NCBI RefSeq assembly: GCF_900105005.1
Contig: NZ_LT629748.1
Span: 124,001 to 188,000, forward strand
Reading direction: 5' to 3'
DNA: 64,000 bases
Source: Halopseudomonas litoralis
GTDB taxonomy: Bacteria; Pseudomonadota; Gammaproteobacteria; Pseudomonadales; Pseudomonadaceae
Each line of letters begins with the position of its first letter. Position 1 is the first letter of the stretch. Positions 31,346 through 41,425 of this stretch are shown in pieces. The notes beneath the pieces are model-generated. The model searched no databases. It saw only the letters and a list, made by a program, of their open reading frames with translations, and was not told the DNA's origin. Position numbers and translations under genes: made by a program.

Positions 31346-32344
31346 AAACCGCTTTTCATCAAGGGCCCATCACTCGGGGTCCGTTTTCTGGCGCTGACGG
31401 TGCTTTCAATCGCGCTGATGGTAGTCGACGCCCGCTTTGCCGCCCTCAAGCCCCTGCGCTCCCATCTGGGGATGCTGCTCACCCCGCTGTATTACGTCGC
31501 CGAATTGCCGGTGCGCGCATGGGATACGGTATATCTGCAGCTGACCAGTCGGGCAGATCTGATTGCCGAGAACGAAGGTCTGCGGGCCGAGGCGCTGCTG
31601 ACCAAACGCAAATTGCAGAAGTTGGCGGCGCTGACCGAACAGAACGTGCGCCTGCGCGAGCTGCTCAATTCCTCCGAACTGCTCGACGAGCGGGTGCTGG
31701 TCTCCGAGCTGATCGGCGTCGACCCCAACGCGTTCACCCAGCGCATTCTTATCGACAAGGGCGAGCGCGACGGGGTCTTCCTCGGTCAGCCGGTACTCGA
31801 TGCCACCGGGTTGATGGGCCAGGTGGTGGAAGTGTTGCCCTTCAGCGCCCGCGTGCTGCTCATCACGGATTCATCCCATAGTCTGCCGGTGCAGATCAAC
31901 CGCAACGGCCTGCGCGCGGTCGCCAGTGGCACCGGTAACAGCGAGTGGCTGGAACTGCGTCACGTCGGTGATACTGCTGATATCCGGGTGAATGACATTG
32001 TCGTCAGTTCAGGCCTGGGACAGCGCTTCCCCGCCGGTTATCCGGTCGGGCGGGTGGTGGCGGTAAATCGGGATTCTTCCCAACCTTTCGCCGATGTGCG
32101 GGTTGAACCAACGGCGCAACTCAACCGCAGCCGCTACCTGTTGCTGGTATTCAGTCCGGAAAGTGGTTACGGCGCCGTTATACCTGCGCTGAGTCTTGAC
32201 GGGAACGTCGTCGAAGAAGATGAGGCTGCTCAGGTGCCCGGCAATGCCGCGCGACAAGAGCCGGTAGCGGACGAGACGTTGGCGAGCCCACAAGATGAGA
32301 GCACGGCGCCGCCGAGCGAGGAGCAGCAGAACCATGCGCAATAG
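31343..32344 (+). CDS. mreC: Rod-shape-determining protein MreC
   Basis: Membrane-anchored periplasmic scaffold linking MreB to the elongation synthases. 333 residues if read from ATA at 31343. A membrane segment at about 12-30 (VRFLALTVLSIALMVV) is followed by a coiled coil (about 70-105, ENEGLRAEALLTKRKLQKL) and the beta-barrel domain with GVFLGQPVLDATGLMGQVV. The first conventional start, GTG at 31400, would begin inside the membrane helix and drop the KPLF.KGPSLG segment that I recall as conserved in Pseudomonas MreC. Acidic C-terminal tail. Its last codons overlap mreD. Confidence 0.9.
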   Translation: MKPLFIKGPSLGVRFLALTVLSIALMVVDARFAALKPLRSHLGMLLTPLYYVAELPVRAWDTVYLQLTSRADLIAENEGLRAEALLTKRKLQKLAALTEQNVRLRELLNSSELLDERVLVSELIGVDPNAFTQRILIDKGERDGVFLGQPVLDATGLMGQVVEVLPFSARVLLITDSSHSLPVQINRNGLRAVASGTGNSEWLELRHVGDTADIRVNDIVVSSGLGQRFPAGYPVGRVVAVNRDSSQPFADVRVEPTAQLNRSRYLLLVFSPESGYGAVIPALSLDGNVVEEDEAAQVPGNAARQEPVADETLASPQDESTAPPSEEQQNHAQ

Positions 32345-32807
32345 CGTGATCGTGGGGCTGACCTTTCTGGCGGCACTGATTCTCAGTGTCGTACCCATGC
32401 CCAGCCCGTTTGATGCTGGCCGGCCCATGTGGCTGGCCATGGTGGTGGCGTACTGGGTCATGGCGCTGCCCCATCGCGTCGGCTTGCTCACCGCCTGGGT
32501 GGCGGGACTGGCCACGGACGTGCTGTTCGGCGAGCTGTTCGGGCAGAACGCCCTGGTGCTGGTGTTGGTGGCCTGGCTGATTCTATTGTTGTACCAGCGC
32601 ATCCGACGTTTTCCATTGTGGCAACAGAGTCTGGTCATGCTGCCGGTCCTGGGCATTGCGCAGATGGTTGCGCTTTGGCTGAACAGCCTGGCTGGCAATC
32701 GGCCGCCAACCCTGTTGTATCTACTGCCGGCGGTGATCAGCGCAGTGCTCTGGCCCTGGGTGTTTTCCGTGCTGCGCGGTGTGAGACGACGCTTCCATGT
32801 GCTCTGA
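32334..32807 (+). CDS. mreD: Rod-shape-determining protein MreD
   Basis: 157 residues, five predicted membrane segments from the N-terminus onward (VIVGLTFLAALILSVVP). The ATG at 32334 overlaps the end of mreC and follows a GAGGAG site. Partner of MreC in the elongasome. Overlaps maf by 11 nt. Confidence 0.94.
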   Translation: MRNSVIVGLTFLAALILSVVPMPSPFDAGRPMWLAMVVAYWVMALPHRVGLLTAWVAGLATDVLFGELFGQNALVLVLVAWLILLLYQRIRRFPLWQQSLVMLPVLGIAQMVALWLNSLAGNRPPTLLYLLPAVISAVLWPWVFSVLRGVRRRFHVL

Positions 32808-33393
32808 GCGCGTCAGCGTAGTGCATCTTGCCTCGGCATCGCCGCGCCGCCGCGAGTTGCTCGAGCAGATCGGTGTGCCGGTGCAGCGAGTGCAGTGTTC
32901 GGTGGATGAACGGCCATGCCCTGATGAAGCTCCAGCGGATTATGTTCAGCGGGTAACCAGGGACAAGGTTCGCGCCGGTGTGGCCATCGCGCCGGCCGGT
33001 GCGGTGGTACTGGCCGCCGACACGGCTGTGGTGCTGAACGACGCGATTCTCGGCAAACCGGTGGACCAGCAGCACGCTCAGGCGATGCTGCGGTCATTAT
33101 CCGGACGGCAGCATCAGGTACTGACCGCTGTGGCAGTCGCTTGCGGCAGCGATATCCGGTTGCAGCTGGTGGCGACCAAGGTTCGTTTCCGTCCGTTGAG
33201 CGATGCTGAAATCCTCGCCTATTGGCAGACCGGCGAACCGGCAGACAAGGCTGGAGCCTACGGGATTCCGGGGTTGGGTGCGGTTTTTGTCGAGCATATC
33301 GAGGGAAGCTACAGTGCCGTGGTCGGCCTGCCATTGGCCGAAACCGCGTTGCTCCTCGCAGAATTTGCTGTTCCTTGTTGGCAGTTGCGCTGA
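32797..33393 (+). CDS. maf: Maf-family nucleoside triphosphate pyrophosphatase (YhdE type)
   Basis: 198 residues. The N-terminal LASASPRRRELLEQIG is the Maf phosphate-binding motif; AADTAVVLNDAILGKP carries the catalytic Asp, and GAYGIPGLGAVFVEHIEGSYSAVVGLP is the C-terminal conserved block. Hydrolyses dTTP, UTP and modified nucleotides, or restrains septation. Its place between mreD and rng matches YhdE. The start overlaps mreD. Confidence 0.94.
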   Translation: MCSERVSVVHLASASPRRRELLEQIGVPVQRVQCSVDERPCPDEAPADYVQRVTRDKVRAGVAIAPAGAVVLAADTAVVLNDAILGKPVDQQHAQAMLRSLSGRQHQVLTAVAVACGSDIRLQLVATKVRFRPLSDAEILAYWQTGEPADKAGAYGIPGLGAVFVEHIEGSYSAVVGLPLAETALLLAEFAVPCWQLR

Positions 33394-33447
33394 CAGAGTG
33401 CTGGCGGGCCGGTATCCTGAGTGTCTGACACAGAGGAAGAGGGCTCC

Positions 33448-34905
33448 ATGAGCGAAGAAATTCTGATCAACATCACGCCAATGGAGACTCGGGTCGCGCT
33501 GGTGGAGAATGGCGTTCTGCAGGAAGTCCATATCGAGCGTACCCTGCGTCGTGGCATCGTTGGCAATATCTACAAAGGCAAGGTAGTCCGGGTGCTACCC
33601 GGCATGCAGGCCGCCTTTGTCGATATTGGCCTGGAGCGCGCTGCCTTCATTCATGCCTCGGAGATTTCCCAGCGCGAAGGTGCGGCGGTCGAATCCATCA
33701 GTGCACTGGTGCACGACGGCAAGGCCCTAGTGGTGCAGGTCACCAAGGACCCGATAGGCACCAAAGGGGCCCGTCTGACCACGCATCTGTCAGTGCCATC
33801 CCGCTACCTGGTCTACATGCCGCGCACCGCCCATGTAGGTATCTCCCTGAAAATCGATGAAGAGGCCGAACGTGATCGGCTCAAGGATATCGTCGCCCGC
33901 TGTGTCGAGCAGGAGGGCGTGGAAGAGCAGGGCGGCTTTATCCTGCGTACGGCCGCCGAAGCCGCACGCGAAGAGGATATTCTGGTCGATATCCGTTATG
34001 TGCGCCGCCTGTGGCAGCAGATCCAGCAGCAGATGAATACTGCCCCGGCACCCTCGGTACTCTACGAAGATCTGCCGCTGGCGCTGCGCACCCTCCGCGA
34101 CCTCGCCAACCCGCGCCTTGAGAAGATCCGTATCGATTCGCGGGAAACCTTCCAGAAAGTGGAGCAATTCGTCAGCGAGCTGATGCCCGGCGTGGAGGAT
34201 CTGCTGGAGCATTACCCGGGCGAGCGTCCGATATTTGACCTGTATGGCGTCGAAGATGAGATCCAGAAGGCCATGGAGCGCAAGGTGATGCTCAAGTCCG
34301 GTGGCTATCTGGTGATCGACCAGACCGAGGCAATGACCACCATCGACGTCAATACCGGGGCTTTTGTCGGTCACCGCAACCTCGAAGAAACCATTTTCAA
34401 AACCAATCTGGAAGCGGCTACCTCGATCGCCCGCCAGCTGCGTCTGCGCAACCTCGGCGGCATCATCATCATCGATTTCATCGATATGGAAGACGAGGAA
34501 CACAGGCGTCAGGTACTGCGCACGCTGGAACGTCAGCTGGAGCGCGACCACGCCAAGACCAATATCATCGGCATCACCGAGCTGGGTCTGGTGCAGATGA
34601 CCCGCAAGCGCACCCGCGAGAGTCTGGAGCAGATTCTCTGCGAGCCTTGCCCCTGCTGTACCGGGCGCGGTATCCAGAAAACGCCGGAAAGCGTCTGTTA
34701 CGAGATCTTCCGGGAGATTATGCGCGAGGCCAGGGCCTATCAGGCCGGAGGTTATATGGTGCTGGCCTCGCAGGCGGTGATCGATCGGCTGCTTGATGAA
34801 GAATCGGGTAATGTCGCCGATCTGGAGCTGTTCATTCAACGGCCCATCAAGTTCCAGGTAGAAACCATGTATACCCAGGAACAATACGATGTGGTGCTGA
34901 CCTGA
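33448..34905 (+). CDS. rng: Ribonuclease G
   Basis: 485 residues from the ATG at 33448 (GAGGAAGAGGG upstream). N-terminal S1 RNA-binding domain (GNIYKGKVVRVLPGMQAAFV, about 36-55 onward), then the RNase E/G catalytic domain with TIDVNTGAFVG holding a Mg-binding Asp, and the zinc-link cysteines CEPCPCC near 410. Processes 16S rRNA 5' ends and some mRNAs. No RNase E-like C-terminal scaffold, consistent with RNase G. Confidence 0.97.
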   Translation: MSEEILINITPMETRVALVENGVLQEVHIERTLRRGIVGNIYKGKVVRVLPGMQAAFVDIGLERAAFIHASEISQREGAAVESISALVHDGKALVVQVTKDPIGTKGARLTTHLSVPSRYLVYMPRTAHVGISLKIDEEAERDRLKDIVARCVEQEGVEEQGGFILRTAAEAAREEDILVDIRYVRRLWQQIQQQMNTAPAPSVLYEDLPLALRTLRDLANPRLEKIRIDSRETFQKVEQFVSELMPGVEDLLEHYPGERPIFDLYGVEDEIQKAMERKVMLKSGGYLVIDQTEAMTTIDVNTGAFVGHRNLEETIFKTNLEAATSIARQLRLRNLGGIIIIDFIDMEDEEHRRQVLRTLERQLERDHAKTNIIGITELGLVQMTRKRTRESLEQILCEPCPCCTGRGIQKTPESVCYEIFREIMREARAYQAGGYMVLASQAVIDRLLDEESGNVADLELFIQRPIKFQVETMYTQEQYDVVLT

Positions 34906-34934
34906 TCCACACTGACCGGAGCAACTGACATCAC

Positions 34935-37900
34935 ATGACCTGGCAGCGCTGGTTGCGGCGTTTTCTCGACGGGCTGATCCTGCTGCTGGTGGGCTGGCTG
35001 CTGCTGGCTGCCGCCTATGTTAGTCTCGGGCGTCAATTCGTGCCGGCCGTGACGGATTATCAGGTCGAGCTGGTGCAGTGGGTCGAGCAGCAGACCGGAC
35101 GCGCCATCCAGTTGCAAAGCCTCGAAGGCGAGATGCAGGGGGCACAACCGGTACTGACGCTGCGCGGATTGCGGGTGCACGAAACAGCGGACCTGGCCAG
35201 CCCGGTACTGCTGGATCTGGATCACGTCACGGCGCGGGTCGATGTCTTCGCCAGTCTGTGGCAACGCCAGCCGGTAATGGACGCGCTGCAGCTGGAGGGC
35301 TTGTCCCTGGAGGTCATCGAAAACGCTGAGGGTGACTGGCGCCTCATGGGACTGGGGCACAAGAATGCGGCGGGGGATGGGCTGGATCGCGCTCTGCAAC
35401 AACTCTTCGAGCAACGTCGCATCACTCTGCTGGATACCCGCATTCGCATCAGCCCGTGGGATCAACCCGACTGGGTATTTGCCGATGGTGATCTGACGCT
35501 GTTGAACAATGGCGCGCGGCACCGTCTGGATGCCCGGATGCGACTGCCGGATGATCAGCTGGTTCGTCTGCAGCTCAGTGGCCGCATGCCCGGCCGCGAC
35601 TGGCGGCGCGCGGACATGGATTTCTATGCCGAACTGCCGGCCAGTGACTGGAGCGGCTGGTTGCCCGAAGATCTGCTGCACGACGCGCGCATTGACCGGG
35701 TCGTTGCCGGAGGCGAGCTTTGGGGGCGCTGGCGCAATACGCGCATGCAGCAACTCAGCGGCTTGGTGCAGGCCCCGGCCATCGAGCTTGATCTGCAGCG
35801 CGCGGCTCCGTCTCTGCAAGATCTGTCGATGCACTTTAAATTGCAATTGGAAGATGATCGACAGCAGCTGAATATCGAGAACTTCAGTCTGCGTCTGGAT
35901 GATCAGGTCTGGCCCGCGACCCGTCTGCAGCTGCAGCGTCAGTCCGATGGCGGGCAATGGCGGGCGCGCGCTGACCATCTGCCGCTGGATCTGCTGGGCC
36001 AGTGGGTAAGCGGCATGTTGCCGGATACCCACAGCGCCGAGATACTCGACACCCTCGCCCCGGAAGGTTCTCTGCAGGATGTGCTGTTGAGCGGCGACGA
36101 TTGGTCTGAGTTTCTCGACTGGTCGCTACTGGCCCGACTGGACAATGTCGGCATTCAGGCCTGGGAAGGCGTGCCCGCTTTCGCCGGGGTCAGTGGCGTG
36201 GTATCGGGAACGCCGGCGGCTGGCGAGCTGCGTGTCGACAGTCATCGCTGGAGCATGCATCTGCCGAAGCTGTTTCCCAAGCGCTGGGAATACGACGCGC
36301 TGGTGGGTGCACTCAACTGGAGCTGGTCTGATCAGGATGGGCTGCATCTGGCAGTACCGGGCGCAGCAGTAAAAGGCAGTGAAGGTGCCGCCTCGGCCAC
36401 GCTGGACTTGCGTGTGCCACGTCCCGACGGCACTCCGACCATGGATTTGCGCGTTGCCCTGCGTGACAGTCGCGCGGAATACCACAGCCGCTATCTGCCC
36501 AGCCTATCCTCAGCGATCAGCCCGGCGCTTACCCAGTGGCTGCAGGACTCGCAGCTCAGCGGGCCGGTGCCATTGGCGATATTCGCCTATGAAGGTTCGC
36601 TGCTCAAAGGGGCCAGTCCCGAAGAGCGGCAGATCAGCCTGTTCGGCCGACTGGAGCAGGGCAGCCTGATATTCCAGCCGGGCTGGCCGGCGCTGGAAGA
36701 CGTCAGTGGTTCCTTGTATCTGCATAATGTCGACCTGGATATCAATCAGGCGCAAGGCCGGATATTGCAGACCCGGCTGGATAACATCAGGGTATCGTTG
36801 GATCGCAATTCCGCTGACCAGGAGCTTGAGCTGCACATCGCCGGCGCCGGTGCCGGACCGCTGAGCGATGGCCTGCAGCTGATGCAGGACACGCCCTTGG
36901 CCAGGCTGACCGGCGACCCGCTGCATGGTTGGAGCGGGACTGGTGAGCTGCAGGGTGACCTGCAACTGGGCATACCGCTGACGGATGGCAAGCAGCCGGA
37001 CGTGCATCTGCAGCTGCAGGCGCGTGCGCAACAACTGAATATTCCGCAATTGCAGGCGCCCCTGCATGATCTGCTGGGCGATTTCAGTTATCAGCACGGT
37101 ATTGGCCTGCTCAGCGACAAGGTCACTGTGCGCTTTCTCGACCAGCCGGTAACCGGACGCATCGATCTGCGTAAGCACGGTCAACGGACTGATCAACGCC
37201 TGCGACTGCAGGGCAGGCATCAGGTGAAGAACCTGCATGGCTGGCCATTGCTCGATGCCTTGCCTGAGAAGCTGGCGGAGGGCAGCTTCGCCTGGGACGC
37301 CGAGCTGCTGTTGGGCGATGATCTGCGCCGGCTGCAGGTGCGCAGCGATTTGAAAGGCGTCCGGCTTGACCTCCCTGATCCGCTGGCCAAGACAGCGGAA
37401 ACCAGCTTGCCGAGCCGATTGCAATTGGACATGGGCCCATCGTCACGCTGGCAGTGGCAGGTCGGCGATGATCTTCGCGGCCTGCTGCTCGAGCGCAATG
37501 GCGCGCTCTCCGGGGATGTTCGCTACCGGCGAGGCGCGCCGCGAATGCCGACGGAAGCGGGGATCACGGTCAGCGCCCGCTTCGAAGCGTTTGACTGGAA
37601 TCAATGGCAAGGCTGGTTCACTTCCGGCGTGCTGCCGCAGAGCGCTGTCACAGATACGCTTGGCTCGGACGGCCGGACGCCCGCTCAGCTGTTGAATGCA
37701 GTGCATGTCCAGGCCAGACATTTCACCGGGTTCGGTCTTGAGCTGGACGAGCTGAATGTTGCCGCCAGCCCCTTGGCAGCCGGCTGGCAGCTGGATGTCA
37801 GTCATCCCGATCTGCGCGGGCGTATTCAGTTGCCCGCTGCCAAGGATGGAATCATCGCTGTGGATCTGCAGCGGCTGGGCTTTCCCAAGACCACAGACCT

Positions 37901-38801
37901 GCCAAGCGAGGCCGATGGTTTCATCGAGCCGCTGGCCAGCGAAGATCCGCTGCGAAATATCAATCCGACCAATCTGCCCGCCATGGACATAGGTATCGAT
38001 GAGTTGTACTGGGGCAAGGATCTGGTGGGCGCCACCTACTTCAGATTACGCCCTGCCGCCTCTGGGCTGGATATCAATGAGATCGATGTTGCTCTGCGCG
38101 GCGGCCTGCAACTCAACGGCGCGATGCACTGGAACCCACAGCACACCCGGTTTGATGGCAGTCTTGCCGCCGAGGACATTGGTCGCGTGCTGAGCGCATG
38201 GCGTTACGCGCCGACCCTGACCAGCAAGGCCTTCACCGCCAGTGTCGGCCTGGAATGGCCTGGCTCGCCGGCCTGGTTCGCCTTGAAACGCAGTACGGGT
38301 TCACTGGCGGTGCAGGCTCAGGATGGCATGCTGCAGAGCGGCGAAAGCTCCGCCGATGCATTGCGTGTATTCGGTTTGCTGAACTTCAATACCCTGGCCC
38401 GACGGCTGCGGCTGGATTTCTCCGACCTGTTCGGCAAGGGCACGGCCTATGATACCTTCAATGGCGAGGTCGCCCTGACCAACGGCCTGATACAAACCAT
38501 GTCGCCGCTGATGATGGATGGCCCCAGCGCCAAATTGCAGCTGGACGGTACCGTGGATCTGCCGGCGGACCGAATCGATATGGGGCTGCTGGTGACCTTG
38601 CCGGTGACCAACAACCTGCCGCTGGCTGCAATCATTGCCGGCGCCCCGCACATCGGTGGTGTCCTGTTTCTGGCCGACAAGATCCTCGGCGATCGCGTCG
38701 CGCGCTTTGCCTCGGTGAAGTACCGGATCAGTGGCAAGTGGAGTCAGCCGTCGGTCGATTTTGACCGGGCGTTCGATAACAAGGCCGCCCTGGAGGATTG
38801 A
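34935..38801 (+). CDS. yhdP: YhdP-family AsmA-like large envelope protein
   Basis: 1288 residues with one N-terminal membrane helix (about 12-32, DGLILLLVGWLLLAAAYVSL). The rest is long beta-rich repeats ending in the AsmA-like C-terminal region (LLVTLPVTNNLPLAAIIAG). Family members form hydrophobic-groove bridges for phospholipid transport between the inner and outer membrane. It follows rng by 29 nt and abuts the nitrilase gene, the usual context. Confidence 0.92.
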   Translation: MTWQRWLRRFLDGLILLLVGWLLLAAAYVSLGRQFVPAVTDYQVELVQWVEQQTGRAIQLQSLEGEMQGAQPVLTLRGLRVHETADLASPVLLDLDHVTARVDVFASLWQRQPVMDALQLEGLSLEVIENAEGDWRLMGLGHKNAAGDGLDRALQQLFEQRRITLLDTRIRISPWDQPDWVFADGDLTLLNNGARHRLDARMRLPDDQLVRLQLSGRMPGRDWRRADMDFYAELPASDWSGWLPEDLLHDARIDRVVAGGELWGRWRNTRMQQLSGLVQAPAIELDLQRAAPSLQDLSMHFKLQLEDDRQQLNIENFSLRLDDQVWPATRLQLQRQSDGGQWRARADHLPLDLLGQWVSGMLPDTHSAEILDTLAPEGSLQDVLLSGDDWSEFLDWSLLARLDNVGIQAWEGVPAFAGVSGVVSGTPAAGELRVDSHRWSMHLPKLFPKRWEYDALVGALNWSWSDQDGLHLAVPGAAVKGSEGAASATLDLRVPRPDGTPTMDLRVALRDSRAEYHSRYLPSLSSAISPALTQWLQDSQLSGPVPLAIFAYEGSLLKGASPEERQISLFGRLEQGSLIFQPGWPALEDVSGSLYLHNVDLDINQAQGRILQTRLDNIRVSLDRNSADQELELHIAGAGAGPLSDGLQLMQDTPLARLTGDPLHGWSGTGELQGDLQLGIPLTDGKQPDVHLQLQARAQQLNIPQLQAPLHDLLGDFSYQHGIGLLSDKVTVRFLDQPVTGRIDLRKHGQRTDQRLRLQGRHQVKNLHGWPLLDALPEKLAEGSFAWDAELLLGDDLRRLQVRSDLKGVRLDLPDPLAKTAETSLPSRLQLDMGPSSRWQWQVGDDLRGLLLERNGALSGDVRYRRGAPRMPTEAGITVSARFEAFDWNQWQGWFTSGVLPQSAVTDTLGSDGRTPAQLLNAVHVQARHFTGFGLELDELNVAASPLAAGWQLDVSHPDLRGRIQLPAAKDGIIAVDLQRLGFPKTTDLPSEADGFIEPLASEDPLRNINPTNLPAMDIGIDELYWGKDLVGATYFRLRPAASGLDINEIDVALRGGLQLNGAMHWNPQHTRFDGSLAAEDIGRVLSAWRYAPTLTSKAFTASVGLEWPGSPAWFALKRSTGSLAVQAQDGMLQSGESSADALRVFGLLNFNTLARRLRLDFSDLFGKGTAYDTFNGEVALTNGLIQTMSPLMMDGPSAKLQLDGTVDLPADRIDMGLLVTLPVTNNLPLAAIIAGAPHIGGVLFLADKILGDRVARFASVKYRISGKWSQPSVDFDRAFDNKAALED

Positions 38802-38802
38802 A

Positions 38803-39648
38803 ATGTCGCAAGTAGCCGCCATACAGATGATCAGTGGCGCGGACGTGCAGGCCAACCTGCGTACCGCCGCAAGCCTGATAGCCGAGGCCGCTGCCGCCGG
38901 CGCGCAGCTGGTATTGCTGCCGGAATGTTTCGCCGCCTTCGGTAACCGTGCCTTGGCTGATATAGCGGCCGCCGAGTACGAGGGCAGCGGTCCAATCCGG
39001 CCATTTCTTGCCGAGCAGGCCCGTCAGCATGGTATCTGGCTTGTCGCCGGCAGCATTCCGCTACCCACTGAGCCAGGCGGCAAGGCCATGGCCTGCTGCC
39101 TGGTGCTGGATGACCAAGGTCGGGAAGTGACACGCTACGACAAGCTGCATCTGTTCGATGTCGAGGTGAGCGACAGTCAGCGCAGCTATCGCGAGTCAAA
39201 GGACTATGGCTACGGAGACCGCTTTGTCTGTATCGATACTCCTGTAGGACGGCTCGGCCTGAGCATCTGTTACGATGTGCGCTTTGCCGAACTCTACGCA
39301 GCGCTGCGGCGTGCAGGGGCTGAACTGATAGTGGTGCCTTCGGCCTTTACTGCGGTAACCGGCGCCGCCCATTGGGACGTACTGCTGCGCGCCCGGGCAA
39401 TCGAGACCCAGTGCTATATCCTTGCCGCCGATCAGGGCGGCAAGCATGCCAACGGTCGCGAGACCTTCGGCCACAGTTGTCTGATCGATCCGTGGGGCGA
39501 GATCACCGCCTGTTTGCCGCAAGGCGAGGGTGTAGTGGCCGGCGAGATCGATCTGCAGCATCTAAACACCATACGCGGACGCATGCCGGTAGCCGGGCAT
39601 CGCCGCTTTGTGCCGCTGGACGATATCGTCCGGGCCTCCACGGAGTGA
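38803..39648 (+). CDS. Carbon-nitrogen hydrolase (nitrilase superfamily)
   Basis: 281 residues from the ATG at 38803, one base after the yhdP stop codon. The catalytic Glu-Lys-Cys triad is in [22 protein letters not shown] and [12 protein letters not shown]. In this neighbourhood the enzyme usually belongs to the Nit1 branch that hydrolyses deaminated glutathione (metabolite repair); that function is inferred from family and context. Confidence 0.92.
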   Translation: MSQVAAIQMISGADVQANLRTAASLIAEAAAAGAQLVLLPECFAAFGNRALADIAAAEYEGSGPIRPFLAEQARQHGIWLVAGSIPLPTEPGGKAMACCLVLDDQGREVTRYDKLHLFDVEVSDSQRSYRESKDYGYGDRFVCIDTPVGRLGLSICYDVRFAELYAALRRAGAELIVVPSAFTAVTGAAHWDVLLRARAIETQCYILAADQGGKHANGRETFGHSCLIDPWGEITACLPQGEGVVAGEIDLQHLNTIRGRMPVAGHRRFVPLDDIVRASTE

Positions 39649-39652
39649 ATTT

Positions 39653-41098
39653 ATGAGTAATCTGCTGACCCAGGTTGAGAGCCGTCTGCTGCTGCCGTCC
39701 GAACTGAGCCCCGACAGCCTTGCCAGTGTACTGGGGCAATTGGTATCCGCGCCCGGTGTGGACGCAGCGGACCTGTATTTTCAGCACCAGGTCAGCGAAT
39801 CCTGGGTATTGGAAGACGGTATCGTCAAGGACGGCAGCTTCAACGTCGACCAGGGTGTCGGCGTGCGCGCTCAATCCGGCGAGAAAACCGGCTTTGCCTA
39901 CAGTAACGATCTGCGTCTGGCTGCACTGACCCAGGCCGCTGGCGCGGCGCGGTCTATCGCTCGCAGCGGTCAGAGCGGTGCCGTCCAGGCCTGGCAGCGC
40001 AGTGATAACCGCGCTCTCTACGCCGTGGAAAACCCACTGGATGTCATGCCGCAGGCTGACAAGGTGACCTTGTTGCAACGTCTGGATGCCTATACCCGCA
40101 GTCTGGACCCGCGCATCACCCAGGTTTCCGTCAGCCTGGGCGGCGTGCACGATACGGTATTGGTGGCGGCCAGCGATGGTACCTGGGCAGGCGATATCCG
40201 TCCGCTGGTGCGTCTGAATATCAGTGTCATCATTGAACATAACGGCCGCCGTGAAAGGGGCAGTTTCGGTGGCGGTGGACGCACCGACTACCGCTTCTTC
40301 GAGGCCGAAGAGCGCGGTATGGCGTATGCCCGCGAAGCGGTGCGTCAGGCTACGGTGAACCTGGATGCCATCGCGGCTCCCGCTGGCAGCATGCCGGTGG
40401 TCATGGGCCCGGGTTGGTCGGGTGTGCTGTTGCACGAGGCGGTGGGCCACGGTCTGGAAGGTGACTTCAACCGCAAGGGCAGTTCGGCTTACAGTGGCCG
40501 GGTTGGCGAGAAGGTCGCTTCCAGTCTGTGTACTATCGTGGATGACGGCACCTTGCCGGGGCGTCGAGGTTCCTTGAATGTCGATGACGAGGGTAACCGC
40601 ACCAATTGCACCACGCTGATCGAGAACGGCATTCTCAAGGGCTATATTCAGGACAAGCTGAATGCCCGTTTGATGGGGGTTGCGCCTACCGGTAACGGGC
40701 GCCGCGAGTCCTACGCCCACCTGCCCATGCCGCGCATGACCAATACCTATATGCTGGCCGGTGAGAGCGACCCGGAAGAGATCATCCGGTCGGTGAAGAA
40801 GGGTATCTATTGCGCCAGTCTCGGTGGTGGTCAGGTGGATATCACCAGTGGCAAGTTCGTGTTTTCGACCAGCGAAGCCTATCTCATTGAAGACGGCAAG
40901 ATCACGGCCCCGGTGAAAGGCGCAACGTTGATAGGAAACGGCCCGGAGGTGATGAACCTCGTCTCCATGGTCGGCCACGATCTCGAGCTGGACAGCGGTG
41001 TAGGTACCTGCGGCAAGGACGGTCAGTCAGTCCCGGTAGGTGTGGGTCAGCCGACGCTGAAAATCGATCAGATCACGGTCGGTGGCACAGGCGCTTAA
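39653..41098 (+). CDS. tldD: Metalloprotease TldD
   Basis: 481 residues from the ATG at 39653. Zinc site [11 protein letters not shown] (HExxxH type) at about 261-266 and the C-terminal [20 protein letters not shown]. Works with TldE/PmbA as a heterodimeric protease that cleaves unfolded peptides (RiPP leader, CcdA). In many pseudomonads yjgA and pmbA follow; here they do not, and a repeat region begins instead. Confidence 0.96.
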   Translation: MSNLLTQVESRLLLPSELSPDSLASVLGQLVSAPGVDAADLYFQHQVSESWVLEDGIVKDGSFNVDQGVGVRAQSGEKTGFAYSNDLRLAALTQAAGAARSIARSGQSGAVQAWQRSDNRALYAVENPLDVMPQADKVTLLQRLDAYTRSLDPRITQVSVSLGGVHDTVLVAASDGTWAGDIRPLVRLNISVIIEHNGRRERGSFGGGGRTDYRFFEAEERGMAYAREAVRQATVNLDAIAAPAGSMPVVMGPGWSGVLLHEAVGHGLEGDFNRKGSSAYSGRVGEKVASSLCTIVDDGTLPGRRGSLNVDDEGNRTNCTTLIENGILKGYIQDKLNARLMGVAPTGNGRRESYAHLPMPRMTNTYMLAGESDPEEIIRSVKKGIYCASLGGGQVDITSGKFVFSTSEAYLIEDGKITAPVKGATLIGNGPEVMNLVSMVGHDLELDSGVGTCGKDGQSVPVGVGQPTLKIDQITVGGTGA

Positions 41099-41130
41099 CG
41101 GCCCCTTCCAGTCACATACAAGGTCAACGA

Positions 41131-41239
41131 TGGTGCAAGCCAGCCGGCCCAGCCCGACCGTTTGATGACAGGGATGTCATCAACGAGCCTACAGGGATGT
41201 ATTTACGGCGTGTCGGGATGGGCCGGCTGGCTTGCGCCA
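41131..41239. repeat. Inverted repeat A (21-bp arms), interleaved with repeat B
   Basis: Arms at 41131-41151 and 41219-41239 (TGGTGCAAGCCAGCCGGCCC and its complement) match with one G/T-type difference. The 67-nt spacer contains the left arm of repeat B and a short hairpin GATGAC-AGGGAT-GTCATC at 41164-41181. It lies in the 327-nt gene-free stretch between tldD and the asparaginase-like gene. Confidence 0.9.
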
Positions 41240-41329
41240 TATACGCAGGACATGCAGCGGCGATCCGTGCAGGGCCGCACAGTCCGACAGGGCTTCGCCG
41301 ACACGCCGTAAATACATCCCTGTAGGCTC
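41185..41329. repeat. Inverted repeat B (32-bp perfect arms)
   Basis: Arms at 41185-41216 and 41298-41329 are perfect inverted copies of GAGCCTACAGGGATGTATTT plus 12 more bases ending in GTGTCGG. The spacer is 81 nt and contains the right arm of repeat A. Sequence of this look occurs as scattered intergenic repeats in some pseudomonads (from memory). Further hairpins follow at 41331-41352 (CGGTCGCC / GGCGACCG) and 41361-41389 (CTCAG / CTGAG). Confidence 0.92.
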
Positions 41330-41425
41330 GCGGTCGCCATCCTTGGCGACCGACGGTCGGCTCAGCCGTGTCGGACTGCGCCGCCTGAGAGTTCGATATT
41401 TTCGGATAGTATTTGAAGGCGAAGA

